In this document: positions 30,760 through 40,079 of the stretch, piece by piece
Position numbering within the stretch: the first letter of the stretch is position 1
Layout: each line of letters begins with the position of its first letter
From: Monocercomonoides exilis
Lineage: Eukaryota > Preaxostyla > Oxymonadida > Polymastigidae
Reading direction: 5' to 3'
Length of the DNA: 64,000 bases
Assembly (NCBI GenBank): GCA_001643675.2
Contig: LSRY02000077.1
Location: forward strand, 31,001-95,000
Position numbers and translations under genes: made by a program
The notes under the pieces: model-generated
Told to the model about the DNA's origin: nothing
Database searches by the model: none
What the model saw: only the letters and a program-made list of their open reading frames with translations

Positions 30760-32226
30760 ATGGAAGTGTACGATGAAGATAAATCCAATGATGATATTCA
30801 GGGGCCATCACTTGCAGAGACATTTTCAAGTTTGTTTATTATTCTATTTTTTGAGTGTCCAGCGCTTTCCATCAAAATAAATTATTTGAAGAATTGTTTT
30901 CTGAATTGGAAGACTGCGATGAAGATGAACAAAGAAAGAAAATTGATAAAATGAACGGACTTGTGGAGGAAATGAATAAAGAAGAATTTGACTCTATTTT
31001 CACAGAAGAATTATTCAAAAAAATAGGCAGAATGCTTATGGAAAAGAAAATATCAATGGAGAATGCGGTTTTGTTAACGAAACACATTGGATGCTGCAAA
31101 GTGCTGAAAGGGATTTGGATCAGGAGTTTTAAAGAATCTTCGCTGAATAAAAGATTTGAGAACATGATTATTGAAGAAGAAAAGAAAAAAGAAGAGAAGA
31201 ATGAAAAGCTTCTTGTTGATCTTTGTGAATGCTATATTTTATTGAGCATAGAGGTTTCTTCAGAATTACTTTCAATTTGCGTATCTTGTCTTCTGAAAGT
31301 TGCGATGAACAAGGAGGAAAGCGAAGAAGCACAAAAAGAAGTGGAAATTGCTTTACTAGCTTTGAATAATACAGGATTAATTGTGTGAGTTGTTCGATTT
31401 CATTTTTGAAGTTATTTATTTGTTTTTCTTGTATTTTTATTAGAGAATTGAACAAAAACTGTATTTGAAGGAAATCAAAGAAATCATCAAATATCATCAA
31501 GAACACAGAAATCTGACACGACTTGCCTATCAATCAGCTTGGATGTTTTTGATCGACAGACTTTTGGTTGACAATAGCTTGGAAGATACAATTTTGAATG
31601 AGATGCATTTTATCAGAGAAGCTGTTAGAGAGCTAGAAGAGTTGACAAGACGAGTTGATTGGAAGAAGAAAGGAGAGGAAATGAGCAAAGAAGAATCGAA
31701 TGAAGTGCTGGTAATCAGGAGATGGATCCATACAATTGATAGTTTCTTATTATGGTGCGAATTGTGGATCGAAAAACTTTATGGGATTATGGGCACCATT
31801 GTTCAGGTATTTCGAGAATCAAAGGACAATCAAAGAGAAATTCACCAAGAATGCATTTATTCATTGAGAAAAGCATCTATGATCGTTGTTGTTGAAATTG
31901 AAGAATTGTTCAAAGGAGGAGCTGTTGAGACTGTAATGGAGGAAATGAATCAATCAACTTTGGATGATGATATTATGTGGGATTTTTTTCATTTCTTTTT
32001 GAATATTTCAAGAAGACTGATAGAAGAGGATGACGATGACGATGATGATGATGGTGAAAAGGAAGAAGCAAAAAGAAAGGCAACGAAAATGGAGATATTC
32101 GAAAAGCTGGAAGAAGAAGGATACGAAGATGTTATCACCAGCTTTTTTGAAACATTAAAGTTTCTAAAAGAGAAGTATGATGAAGATTTATCGTTGAACA
32201 TTTCGGATTATTCTGTAAATGTATAA
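30760..32226 (+). CDS. Glu/Lys-rich alpha-helical protein of a multi-copy family, three exons
   Basis: Function unknown. Exons 30760-30829, 30856-31382 and 31444-32226 give 459 residues in consistent frame. The first intron would be only 26 nt (GTTTG to GAG); the second is 61 nt. The protein is predicted almost wholly helical, with Leu/Ile heptad-like spacing, blocks LFEELFSELEDCDEDEQ, EEEKKKEEKNEKLLVDLCEC, SSELLSICVSCLLK, YHQEHRNLTRLAYQSAWMF and an acidic Asp run (coded at about 32029-32055) before EIFEKLEEEGYED. An alpha-solenoid or armadillo-like fold is possible. A broken paralogue lies 4 kb away on the other strand, and similar proteins form a large lineage-specific family in oxymonads as I recall. 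Neighbours give no functional hint. If the tiny intron is wrong, translation may start inside exon 2. Confidence 0.75.
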
Positions 32227-32507
32227 ATTCAAAGCGCTTTTTCTATCTCAAACTTTTCGGAAATTGCATTTGTTCAGTCAGAAAAAGAAAGGAAACCGAA
32301 GAAGAAGTGGAGGAGGATGAAGAGGAGGAAATGTAAGAAGAGAGAGAAAGAGAGAGAGAAAGAGAAAAGAAGGAAGAGGAAAGAAATATTGATGAAGCGT
32401 CAGAAGAAGAAGAAAGAGGAGGAGGAGGAGAGAAAGAAGAAGATATTTCAAAGCATTCCAAAAAAGGCATATCAAAACATTCAACTTCGGAGAAAAGAGT
32501 AAGACAA

Positions 32508-33323
32508 ATGAATAAACCTCATCATCATCATCGGCATCGGAGAAATAATTCTGCTATTCCTTCCTCTTCCTCTTCCTCTTCCTCTTCCTCTTCCTCTTCT
32601 TCTTCTTTCAACGAATCGCAATCTTCGACGAATTCTAAGCATTCTCCGCCAAACTCTCGATATTTCTCATCTGATCTGTCTAATGGCTCTTCCTCACAAA
32701 CACACCCCACACCACAACGTAACACACCTTCTATTTGTATTTCAACTGATTCTTCTTCTTCTTTTTCTTCCGCTTCTTCTTCTTCTTCTTTTTCTTTTTC
32801 TTTTTCTTTTTCTTTTTCTTCTTCTTCTTCTTCTTCTTTTTCTTCTTCTTCTTCTTCTTCTCCTTCTCCTTCTTCTTTTTCTTCTTTATCATCGACTTTA
32901 TCATTTTCTCCATTGTCAATAGCATCATCTTCCACTTCGACTTTTAAAGCACAACTGAAATATACACCAAAATCTGTCATATTAACTGCACTTTACACAA
33001 TTCCGACTGCCAACACACCACATGCTGATGAGCAGGCTGTTTTTGATCAGTAAGATAACATCAGTTCAAATGAAGTTGATAATCAAGCAGATAAACAGAA
33101 GAATATTCCTCTTCAAAATGATTCTTCATCTGAATTGTCAGTTTCGTCTTCTCCTGTTGCTTCTCAATCAACTGACAATTCATTTCAGTCTTCTCCATCA
33201 ACCTCATCATCTCCATTTTCTCCTCCTTCTTCTTCGACAACTTCATTGACTTGCTTAAAAATGACCATGGCGATATATACAAATGAAGAAGAGCACGAAA
33301 TAGAGCAAGATTTATCAGATTAA
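32508..33323 (+). CDS. Ser-rich low-complexity ORF interrupted by one in-frame TAA (possible 15-nt intron or pseudogene)
   Basis: From the ATG at 32508 the frame codes a His/Arg head (MNKPHHHHRHRRNN), long Ser runs with Phe/Pro, and HPTPQRNTPSICIST, to FDQ at 33050. A TAA at 33051-33053 interrupts it, after which the same frame stays open with similar Ser-rich sequence to a TAA at 33321-33323 (ends IEQDLSD). The stop lies within a 15-nt stretch that begins GTAAGAT and ends CAG (33050-33064); removing it keeps frame, so a tiny intron is conceivable. Otherwise this is a pseudogene or two fragments. Much of the Ser tract is simply a (TTC/TCT)n microsatellite, so the coding status itself is uncertain. 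No function can be given. Confidence 0.35.
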
Positions 33324-35647
33324 GTTATCGAAGAAGAAGACAAATACATCATCACTCCAGAATAGAGAAGCTGGAAAAGGAGAAAATGGATTCACTTCGT
33401 TTCAGAAAAAAGAGGCAAGGAAGGCGATTCGTTGAATAGAATGTCCTGAACCTCTTTCTTCTCGTTAACAAGCTTCCTCTTCATGTTCTATATTTAAACT
33501 TCTCCTCAATTTCTCATTTCGATTCAAAGCCTTTCCTGTTTTTTCATTCTCTGCATTTGCCTGTTCTTGCTTGAATTCGCTTGATGCTTCATTTGATAAC
33601 AATGGATGAGAAAAGAAAGCTATAAGCTCTTTAATGGATGCAATAACTTTAAAATTGAAGGAATAGAATCTTAACATACAGCCGAGCAAGAGGAGGATGA
33701 GGAAGAGGAAAAACAAGAATGAAAATAAAAAGAACAGGAAAATGATAGAGAATTCTGTTTTGATAAAAGGACAAAGAATAAGTTGAAAGCATGTTTGCGG
33801 ATTCAGGCTGTTGATTTTAATAAATGTTATCATATGAACACATTTTATTGAGGAGAGTGTTTATTCTGACAACAAAAGGCGAATGCTTCGGAGACGAACA
33901 GGCGGAATTTGTAGAGCTTAAAGAGAAAGAAAGGATGAATAAATTAATGAAGCATCAGATCCAAAAGCAGTTTCAGCAATTGGCTTAGAATTCACAGTTT
34001 ATGAAACACTTCAACTCTGTTGAAGCTCAAATGAGTTTTGAGATTCATTTCTTCTTTTTTAATTCATTGAATCATCGCCTTCTTCTTCAAAAAACTCATA
34101 AAAGATTTATTTAGAGTTTAATTCCTTCTTTCTGATCCGTTTTTTCCAGTGAAAATTCCGCAACTCAGTTGAAGATAGGCTCTTCAAATGGAATTGAAAC
34201 GAAACAAAACAAATCGATAAAAGAAGCTCATGCAAAGACAACCTATGCGAAGAAGAAGGGGAAGGGGAAAGAAGTGGAAGAAGAAGTTTTCTTTTGGAGT
34301 TTGTGGTGAAGTGAACGATCTAATGAGAATTTTACAACTTCTTTTCAATTTGGCTGTTTTGTGATTCAAAGAAAAGCAAATAACAAAAGGAAGAAATATT
34401 GAGAAGCCTCATTTTCATATTTTCAAACTTCTTCAAAGCTTATCATTCTTGGTCTTATGTTTTGAAGAACAATTAACGAAATTTTTTTCTAAATTCTCTT
34501 TCAACAAAAAAGAAAATGATAGAAAATCTGAAGAAAAATTTTGAAAAGAAATTCTTTTCAAAATTTAACCATTTAGAAACGCAAAACGAAGTATTATTTC
34601 TTGATTGAACAAAAATATGAAGAATTTTTATGCTATTTGTTTATGGTATTTTGATCTGAATTTAAATTTGATATGAGGTGGTTATGGGGCATAATATTTT
34701 TTGCATTTTTTCATGCGAATAGAGAAAAAATGCCAACATGATTGCATATAAAAAATATGCATCAAAAAAAGAAAACTTGTATTTCATCATGAGTAAAATA
34801 TAAAATAATTTTTCAGTTCTTTTTGTTTTTGTCTTTGAAAAAGACAATTTGTTTCTCAATATAAGAATTTACCAATTACCCTTTTATGAAAAAGAAATTA
34901 ACCAATTCTTAAAGAAAAAATTATCAAATAGCAGATAAATAAATAAAAAATATATAAATATCTTGTTATTTTTTCAAAAGTCTTTTGTTAAAAGAAAATA
35001 TATTTCGAAGAAACCAAAAAATAAATCCAACTCCTTATTCATTCAATTTTGAATACAATGAAATGTTTTTATTGATAACAAATAAAAAAATCAAATTGTG
35101 CGTTTTTTCAATTATTCACTTGTAGAAAAAGAAAATAAATATTATCACTTTTTTTTTTATATTTTATTTTTTGTCTATTTTTTTTTTTTTAACTTTTGTT
35201 TCATTTTTTTAATTTATCCTTTTATTTATTCATTTTTATAAAAACAATCTAAATTTGATGTGATTGCATCGAACGCAATAAAATTGGTGTATAATCATAT
35301 TTTTGAATGCATCGACATTTTTAAGCAGATTTTTCATTCATTTTCCATCTCGTATAATCACAGGGCAGAAAATATATAATCGCATTTTTTATTATTGTGG
35401 GTGATTTTTTTTAAATGAAAAATCGATTTTTTGATCAAAAATTTAAAATTATTGCTTTTTCAAAAATGTGCTCAAATAAGTCTAAATAATGACTATTAAT
35501 GACAAAAATAATTATTTTGTTCAACTGAGAAAAGTGTGTTAATAAAGAAATTACAAAAATGGAAAATTTGATCCATTATTAATTGTTTCAAAAATTAATT
35601 TTTTCTTTTTCTATGTTTAGTCACACCGTATATAATCACAAACGGAT
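33324..35647. other. AT-rich spacer between host genes and the viral array
   Basis: No supported gene. Becomes extremely A/T-rich from about 34480 to 35640. The motif TATAATC recurs at about 35290, 35356, 35376 and 35630, just before the viral sequence starts. No terminal inverted repeats or target-site duplication could be defined because the right end of the array is outside the window. Confidence 0.6.
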
Positions 35648-36040
35648 TTAGTCACAAAAAGAAGTGCAAAAATTAAAGTGATAAAATCGGATTTTGACTG
35701 AATTCAAATATTGGGTGCGATGATACCTAAAAATAGGTCGTACCATTTCATACCACCTTTCTTTCAAATTTTCTCGAAATATAATTTTCCTTGTATATCG
35801 CATGACAGGTTGTCGATCTGGTGGAACTCCAGCAATTCTTAACCTATTTCTAGTAACTGTATTCCTTCGTCTTAACGCTGCTTCTATTTTCCCTTCCGTT
35901 GGCGCAACTCTGCGCTGATATCTCAACGCATTTCTTCGCTGCTGATCCCACCAGGGAATTACTGGAGCAATACGTTCATAATTCCCCGGCCAATTCAGAA
36001 ATTGCCACTTCTTAACCGGATATTCTTTCCAATATACCAT
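35648..36040 (-). CDS. Divergent basic ORF at the left end of the array, positional counterpart of the 136-aa viral ORF
   Basis: The ATG at 36040 sits directly beside the ATTTTTGATCT repeat that leads to the origin, just where the 136-aa ORF starts in the other units, and in the same orientation. The 130-residue product is strongly basic (QQRRNALRYQRR, EAALRRRN, RYTRKIIFRENLKERWYEMV) with a Trp-rich head (WKEYPVKKWQFLNWPG). Beyond similar size, charge and a weak likeness near YEMVRPIFRYHR versus VKPLF-KEHHRIY, it is not the same protein. It looks like the equivalent gene of a second, related virus, cut off from its Cap by host DNA. The last about 15 codons may already be host sequence. Function unknown. 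Confidence 0.6.
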   Translation of the reverse strand: MVYWKEYPVKKWQFLNWPGNYERIAPVIPWWDQQRRNALRYQRRVAPTEGKIEAALRRRNTVTRNRLRIAGVPPDRQPVMRYTRKIIFRENLKERWYEMVRPIFRYHRTQYLNSVKIRFYHFNFCTSFCD

Positions 36041-36087
36041 TTTTGATCTCACCGTTAATAATTTCCGACCTCTCAGAAGTCTCAGAA

Positions 36088-36120
36088 GTTGCCGATAGGT
36101 AATACTAGACTATCGGCAAC
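36088..36120 (-). other. Viral replication origin hairpin, unit 1
   Basis: An 11-bp perfect stem (GTTGCCGATAG/CTATCGGCAAC) closes an 11-nt loop which on the minus strand contains TAGTATTAC, a canonical CRESS-virus nonanucleotide nicked by Rep between its seventh and eighth bases. This copy has G instead of A in the loop at 36108, outside the nonamer. Unlike the other units, the 16-bp repeat on its left side is altered (GATCTCACCG instead of GATCTGACCC), consistent with a junction to divergent sequence. Confidence 0.9.
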
Positions 36121-36180
36121 TAATTATGGGTTCGGAAAAATTTTTGATCTGACCCATAAAATAATATTTAATTTACCTGA

Positions 36181-37126
36181 ATGTCACAAATTGAAAACTT
36201 CAGAAGCAGAGCATATTGTTTCACGTTAAACAATTATACAAACGATGAATTTGAACACATAAAGCACATAGACTGCAGATATTTAGTTGTTGGCGAAGAA
36301 GTAGGCGCAATGGGTACACCGCATTTACAAGGTTACGTTCATTTTAAAAATCAGAAGTCCTTTCATACCGTAAAGCTAATGATAAGCGAAAGGTGTCACT
36401 TAGAAGCTGCCAAGGGATCCCCAGATGACAATCGGAAGTATTGCACCAAAGAAAATAAATTCTTTGAAAAAGGAGAGTTACCACAGCAAGGTAAACGTTC
36501 AGATATTGATAAAGCAATATCAATGATTCAAGAAGGAAAATCAATCACAGAAGTGGCCAAGGAAATGCCAAAGCAAATCGTACTGCACGGAAAAGGATTA
36601 TCTCACTTAGCTAACATTCTACATGAAGAGCAGCAAGGAGACAGGACAGAAAGAAGGGAAAATTACTGGCTGTGGGGAAAAACAGGCTCAGGAAAAACTA
36701 CTTACGTTAAAAAATAAAGCAAAAGAATTGAAGGAATCATTAGGTTGGAGATGCTACTATTGGCCTGTATCTCCTGGGTTTTTCACTAACTACACTAATC
36801 AAGAAATCGCTGTATTCGACGACTTCGACCCCCATACCATGGACTTTAAAATGTTCTTAAAGATTACAGATCCTTGGTGTAATCCAGCTATAAACACCAA
36901 AGGAGATTCTGGTACTTTTACTTCAAACTTAGTTTTCTTCACCGCTACAGAACCCGCAGAAACAATATTAAAGGGATGCGTAGACACAGATGACCAAATG
37001 GGTCAGGTTTCTAGAAGAATTAAAAATATTCATGTTCCTAACGATTTACAAGAACCTAACCTAGACGATGAAACAGCACCTACTCAACCCGATAACGAAT
37101 ATGACCCTTTTATTAATCAACTTTAA
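36181..37126 (+). pseudogene. rep: Rep, unit 1, frameshifted in an A-run
   Basis: Same sequence as the intact Rep of unit 2 except for one extra A in the A-run at about 36711-36716, directly after the Walker A region. Translation from 36181 would stop at 36715-36717, leaving the HUH nuclease and Walker A but no Walker B or motif C. The remaining frame is open to 37126. As the lesion is a homopolymer length change, it may be a sequencing error rather than a real mutation. Confidence 0.85.
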
Positions 37127-37223
37127 TTTTAAATTTTTATTTTAACTTCACTTTTAATATTTAATTCCCAATAGGGTGCAAAAATGCGTGAATTGATTTT
37201 TTTATAATAATAAAAAAAAAATA

Positions 37224-38420
37224 TTAATTATCATCATGTAAAATAGTAAAAGAAGAGGAGGGCCCAGGAGTAGAACCGGTAGCGCTACTTCCACCACGTG
37301 GTTCATTTCCGATTCCACCACTGACCTCCTCAGATTCCTTAACAATAGCATTAGGTCTAGTTCCCTGACTAGTAAAAATTGTTCCCACAGGTTCATATAC
37401 ACCAGTTTGTATATCTTCTAAAGGCATTCCATTAACATACCTAAAGTAATTAACTTGATCATATTTATAACTTAATGTACATTGAGCTGACTGAGATGCA
37501 CTTTCAAATAAATCATGAAATTTATCCTCAGCTCCAAATCCTCCTAAAATATAAATTGTATAATACCACCTATTTGGCTCCGTTTCTTGAGTCCATAACG
37601 TCTTCATATTTGGATATATATTAAAATGAAATTGAGTTACCCAATTAGTATCAGCACTTATTCTAAGTAACTTATCCATAAATAATTGCGCATTAAGGTT
37701 AGCCAACCAAGTCCTTTTAAATCCTTTAACATAACCTGATGTTAAAAGATAGGGTCTCTTAAACATAGACCATACATTATTTCCCAAATCTAAATTTGAA
37801 CCCCACTTCCTAAATATTATAACTCTAGCATAAGCATGTGACCACTTATTCATATCTTCATCAACATTAAATGGTGATACATTAAAAATAAAATTATAAC
37901 TTATTTTATATAAATTATAATTAGACTTCATATGTTGCACCAAACTAGGCATAGTACCATTAATATTAATATATGTAATAGAACCAGAAGGATAATTTAA
38001 ACTACCACCTGAACTCATTGTCATATTATACATATAAATCACTCCAGTTGCACCTTGTGTAGATCGATAGTCTATTGGTCTATTCTTATACAACCAATTA
38101 AAATATCTACGTTTCCTTATTCTATATCTCCTACGTAATCTTCTACGTAAACGCCTTCCTCTTCTTCTCCTACGTCTTATTTTTATACCCGTTCCAGTTT
38201 GCTTTACCTGTTTCCAATTGGGAACTCTACCTTGTCCTGCTTTTCTTATAGTACTATATAACTTACGTCGATTATGCCATTGCCATAAAGCTGTGGCTGC
38301 TCCTCTAATTAACCCTGACCCCCCTGCATATTTCACTAACCTAGCTGCAGGTCTAGCAATATTAGTAACATTTCTAGCTAAAGTAGCTGCTGTTGATGAA
38401 TATGGCAATATAGCTGCCAT
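37224..38420 (-). CDS. cap: Capsid-like protein, unit 1
   Basis: Identical in translation to the unit 2 copy described at 40080. The spacer between the Rep and Cap stop codons differs: here three TAA-type repeats followed by ten A, against four in the other units. An upstream in-frame extension exists but has no ATG, so the MAAIL start is used. Confidence 0.85.
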   Translation of the reverse strand: MAAILPYSSTAATLARNVTNIARPAARLVKYAGGSGLIRGAATALWQWHNRRKLYSTIRKAGQGRVPNWKQVKQTGTGIKIRRRRRRGRRLRRRLRRRYRIRKRRYFNWLYKNRPIDYRSTQGATGVIYMYNMTMSSGGSLNYPSGSITYININGTMPSLVQHMKSNYNLYKISYNFIFNVSPFNVDEDMNKWSHAYARVIIFRKWGSNLDLGNNVWSMFKRPYLLTSGYVKGFKRTWLANLNAQLFMDKLLRISADTNWVTQFHFNIYPNMKTLWTQETEPNRWYYTIYILGGFGAEDKFHDLFESASQSAQCTLSYKYDQVNYFRYVNGMPLEDIQTGVYEPVGTIFTSQGTRPNAIVKESEEVSGGIGNEPRGGSSATGSTPGPSSSFTILHDDN

Positions 38421-38474
38421 AAAAAATGACGTGGAAAAAAGGAATTTTATGATCAAAAATGAGACATATAAAAT

Positions 38475-38885
38475 TTAATTATGGTACACTATTTCTGGAA
38501 CATAAACCCTAGTATCCCAAATACCATTAAATAACATATATATTCGATGATGTTCCTTAAAAGCTGCATCAAATAACGGTTTAACCCTTTTATAAACCAT
38601 CTTAAACAAAGCTTGCCTCCTTCTATGAGCACTACCTACTCTTCTCAAAGCACGCGGCCTTTTCCTATTTCTAATAGTTAATATTCTCCACAATACATTA
38701 AATTCTTCAAGACATTTAGCTACAACTTCATTACATCGTTCCATATACCAATCGATATTCTCCATTTGCATCTTCCACGCACGCGTCCAACGAGGTGCCC
38801 ACATAACATCTACATCTTCAATAAATGCCTTCCGAGAAAGTGGAATATCACCTAACCAATCATCATTATCGATATTAAACGCCAT
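38475..38885 (-). CDS. 136-aa basic viral protein, unit 1
   Basis: Belongs to unit 1's Cap side; the protein is the same as in unit 2 (41332-41742), where it is described. Its start lies 57 bp from the unit 2 origin hairpin. Confidence 0.65.
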   Translation of the reverse strand: MAFNIDNDDWLGDIPLSRKAFIEDVDVMWAPRWTRAWKMQMENIDWYMERCNEVVAKCLEEFNVLWRILTIRNRKRPRALRRVGSAHRRRQALFKMVYKRVKPLFDAAFKEHHRIYMLFNGIWDTRVYVPEIVYHN

Positions 38886-39034
38886 ATATAATATTTTTGA
38901 TCTGACCCTTAATAATTTCCGACCTCTCAGAAGTCTCAGAAGTTGCCGATAGGTAATACTAAACTATCGGCAACTAATTATGGGTTCGGAAAAATTTTTG
39001 ATCTGACCCATAAAATAATATTTAATTTACCTGA
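38886..39034. promoter_or_regulatory. Viral intergenic region between the divergent 136-aa ORF and Rep (representative, units 1/2)
   Basis: 149 bp holding the origin and both divergent promoters. A 16-bp direct repeat ATTTTTGATCTGACCC occurs at about 38893-38908 and 38994-39009, on either side of the hairpin. Two tandem TCTCAGAAG copies occupy 38925-38942 and abut the left stem. Such iterated short repeats next to the hairpin are usual Rep recognition sites (iterons) in CRESS viruses. TATATAA lies right next to the 136-aa start codon and ATAATATTTAAT about 10-20 bp before the Rep start. The same layout recurs in each later unit, with one-base homopolymer differences. Confidence 0.7.
38942..38974 (-). 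other. Viral replication origin hairpin, unit 2
   Basis: Standard form of the hairpin: 11-bp stem, loop GTAATACTAAA on the + strand, TAGTATTAC nonamer on the minus strand. The hairpin starts 93 bp before the Rep ATG. Its orientation makes the Cap and 136-aa genes virion-sense. Confidence 0.92.
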
Positions 39035-39979
39035 ATGTCACAAATTGAAAACTTCAGAAGCAGAGCATATTGTTTCACGTTAAACAATTATACAAACGAT
39101 GAATTTGAACACATAAAGCACATAGACTGCAGATATTTAGTTGTTGGCGAAGAAGTAGGCGCAATGGGTACACCGCATTTACAAGGTTACGTTCATTTTA
39201 AAAATCAGAAGTCCTTTCATACCGTAAAGCTAATGATAAGCGAAAGGTGTCACTTAGAAGCTGCCAAGGGATCCCCAGATGACAATCGGAAGTATTGCAC
39301 CAAAGAAAATAAATTCTTTGAAAAAGGAGAGTTACCACAGCAAGGTAAACGTTCAGATATTGATAAAGCAATATCAATGATTCAAGAAGGAAAATCAATC
39401 ACAGAAGTGGCCAAGGAAATGCCAAAGCAAATCGTACTGCACGGAAAAGGATTATCTCACTTAGCTAACATTCTACATGAAGAGCAGCAAGGAGACAGGA
39501 CAGAAAGAAGGGAAAATTACTGGCTGTGGGGAAAAACAGGCTCAGGAAAAACTACTTACGTTAAAAATAAAGCAAAAGAATTGAAGGAATCATTAGGTTG
39601 GAGATGCTACTATTGGCCTGTATCTCCTGGGTTTTTCACTAACTACACTAATCAAGAAATCGCTGTATTCGACGACTTCGACCCCCATACCATGGACTTT
39701 AAAATGTTCTTAAAGATTACAGATCCTTGGTGTAATCCAGCTATAAACACCAAAGGAGATTCTGGTACTTTTACTTCAAACTTAGTTTTCTTCACCGCTA
39801 CAGAACCCGCAGAAACAATATTAAAGGGATGCGTAGACACAGATGACCAAATGGGTCAGGTTTCTAGAAGAATTAAAAATATTCATGTTCCTAACGATTT
39901 ACAAGAACCTAACCTAGACGATGAAACAGCACCTACTCAACCCGATAACGAATATGACCCTTTTATTAATCAACTTTAA
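39035..39979 (+). CDS. rep: Rep: rolling-circle replication initiator (HUH endonuclease and SF3 helicase), unit 2, reference copy
   Basis: Nicks the origin hairpin, joins the 5' end covalently through a tyrosine and unwinds DNA to drive rolling-circle replication. The 314 residues show all family motifs: RCR motif I CFTLNN (13-18), motif II PHLQGYVHF (47-55), motif III YCTK (87-90, Tyr87 the likely catalytic residue), Walker A GKTGSGKTT (166-174), Walker B IAVFDDF (209-215) and motif C in VFFTATEP (251-258). A possible arginine-finger pair RR lies at 278-279. Length is normal for CRESS Reps. Motif C has T-A-T-E where many families have T-S-N. The start is the only ATG near the open frame's beginning and follows the intergenic region by a few bases. 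Which CRESS family it belongs to was not determined; Reps of viruses linked to gut protists would be natural relatives. Confidence 0.97.
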   Translation: MSQIENFRSRAYCFTLNNYTNDEFEHIKHIDCRYLVVGEEVGAMGTPHLQGYVHFKNQKSFHTVKLMISERCHLEAAKGSPDDNRKYCTKENKFFEKGELPQQGKRSDIDKAISMIQEGKSITEVAKEMPKQIVLHGKGLSHLANILHEEQQGDRTERRENYWLWGKTGSGKTTYVKNKAKELKESLGWRCYYWPVSPGFFTNYTNQEIAVFDDFDPHTMDFKMFLKITDPWCNPAINTKGDSGTFTSNLVFFTATEPAETILKGCVDTDDQMGQVSRRIKNIHVPNDLQEPNLDDETAPTQPDNEYDPFINQL

Positions 39980-40079
39980 TTTTAAATTTTTATTTTAACT
40001 TCACTTTTAATATTTAATTCCCAATAGGGTGCAAAAATGCGTGAATTGATTTTTTTATAATAATAATAAAAAAAAAATA
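39980..40079. terminator. Overlapping 3' region of Rep (+) and Cap (-), unit 2, representative
   Basis: 100 bp between the convergent Rep and Cap stops. On the + strand the TAA run leads into AATAAAA, a usable poly-A signal for Rep. On the - strand AATAAA occurs as the complement of TTTATT at about 39988, suited to Cap mRNA. The T-run/TAA-run/A-run block (40051-40078) varies in length between units. Poly-A function is inferred from the hexamers only. Confidence 0.4.

Noticed and set aside
32508-33360. Alternative genetic code with TAA/TAG as glutamine (known in some oxymonads)
   Set aside because: The Ser-rich ORF would continue through its stops, but the 3873-codon gene, the kinase and all viral genes have no internal TAA or TAG and end sensibly at standard stops.
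33465-33833. 122-codon minus-strand ORF
   Set aside because: Phe/Leu-rich head from purine-rich top strand, no ATG supported by context and no motif; overlaps stop-riddled spacer.
36344-36544. Minus-strand ORFs inside Rep (66 and 62 codons) repeated in each unit
   Set aside because: Their repetition only reflects the repetition of Rep; composition is that of an antisense shadow.
37202-37402. Small ORF overlapping the 3' part of Cap (about 66-91 codons in each unit)
   Set aside because: Overlaps Cap in another frame on the same strand, its length changes with the A-run, and it starts inside Cap codons; no evidence of expression. A real overlapping gene cannot be excluded but is not supported.
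38421-38456. Longer 410-aa form of Cap in units 1, 4, 5 and 8
   Set aside because: The extension begins at TTG, not ATG, and exists only where an A-run is one base shorter; the 398-aa ATG form is present in every complete unit.
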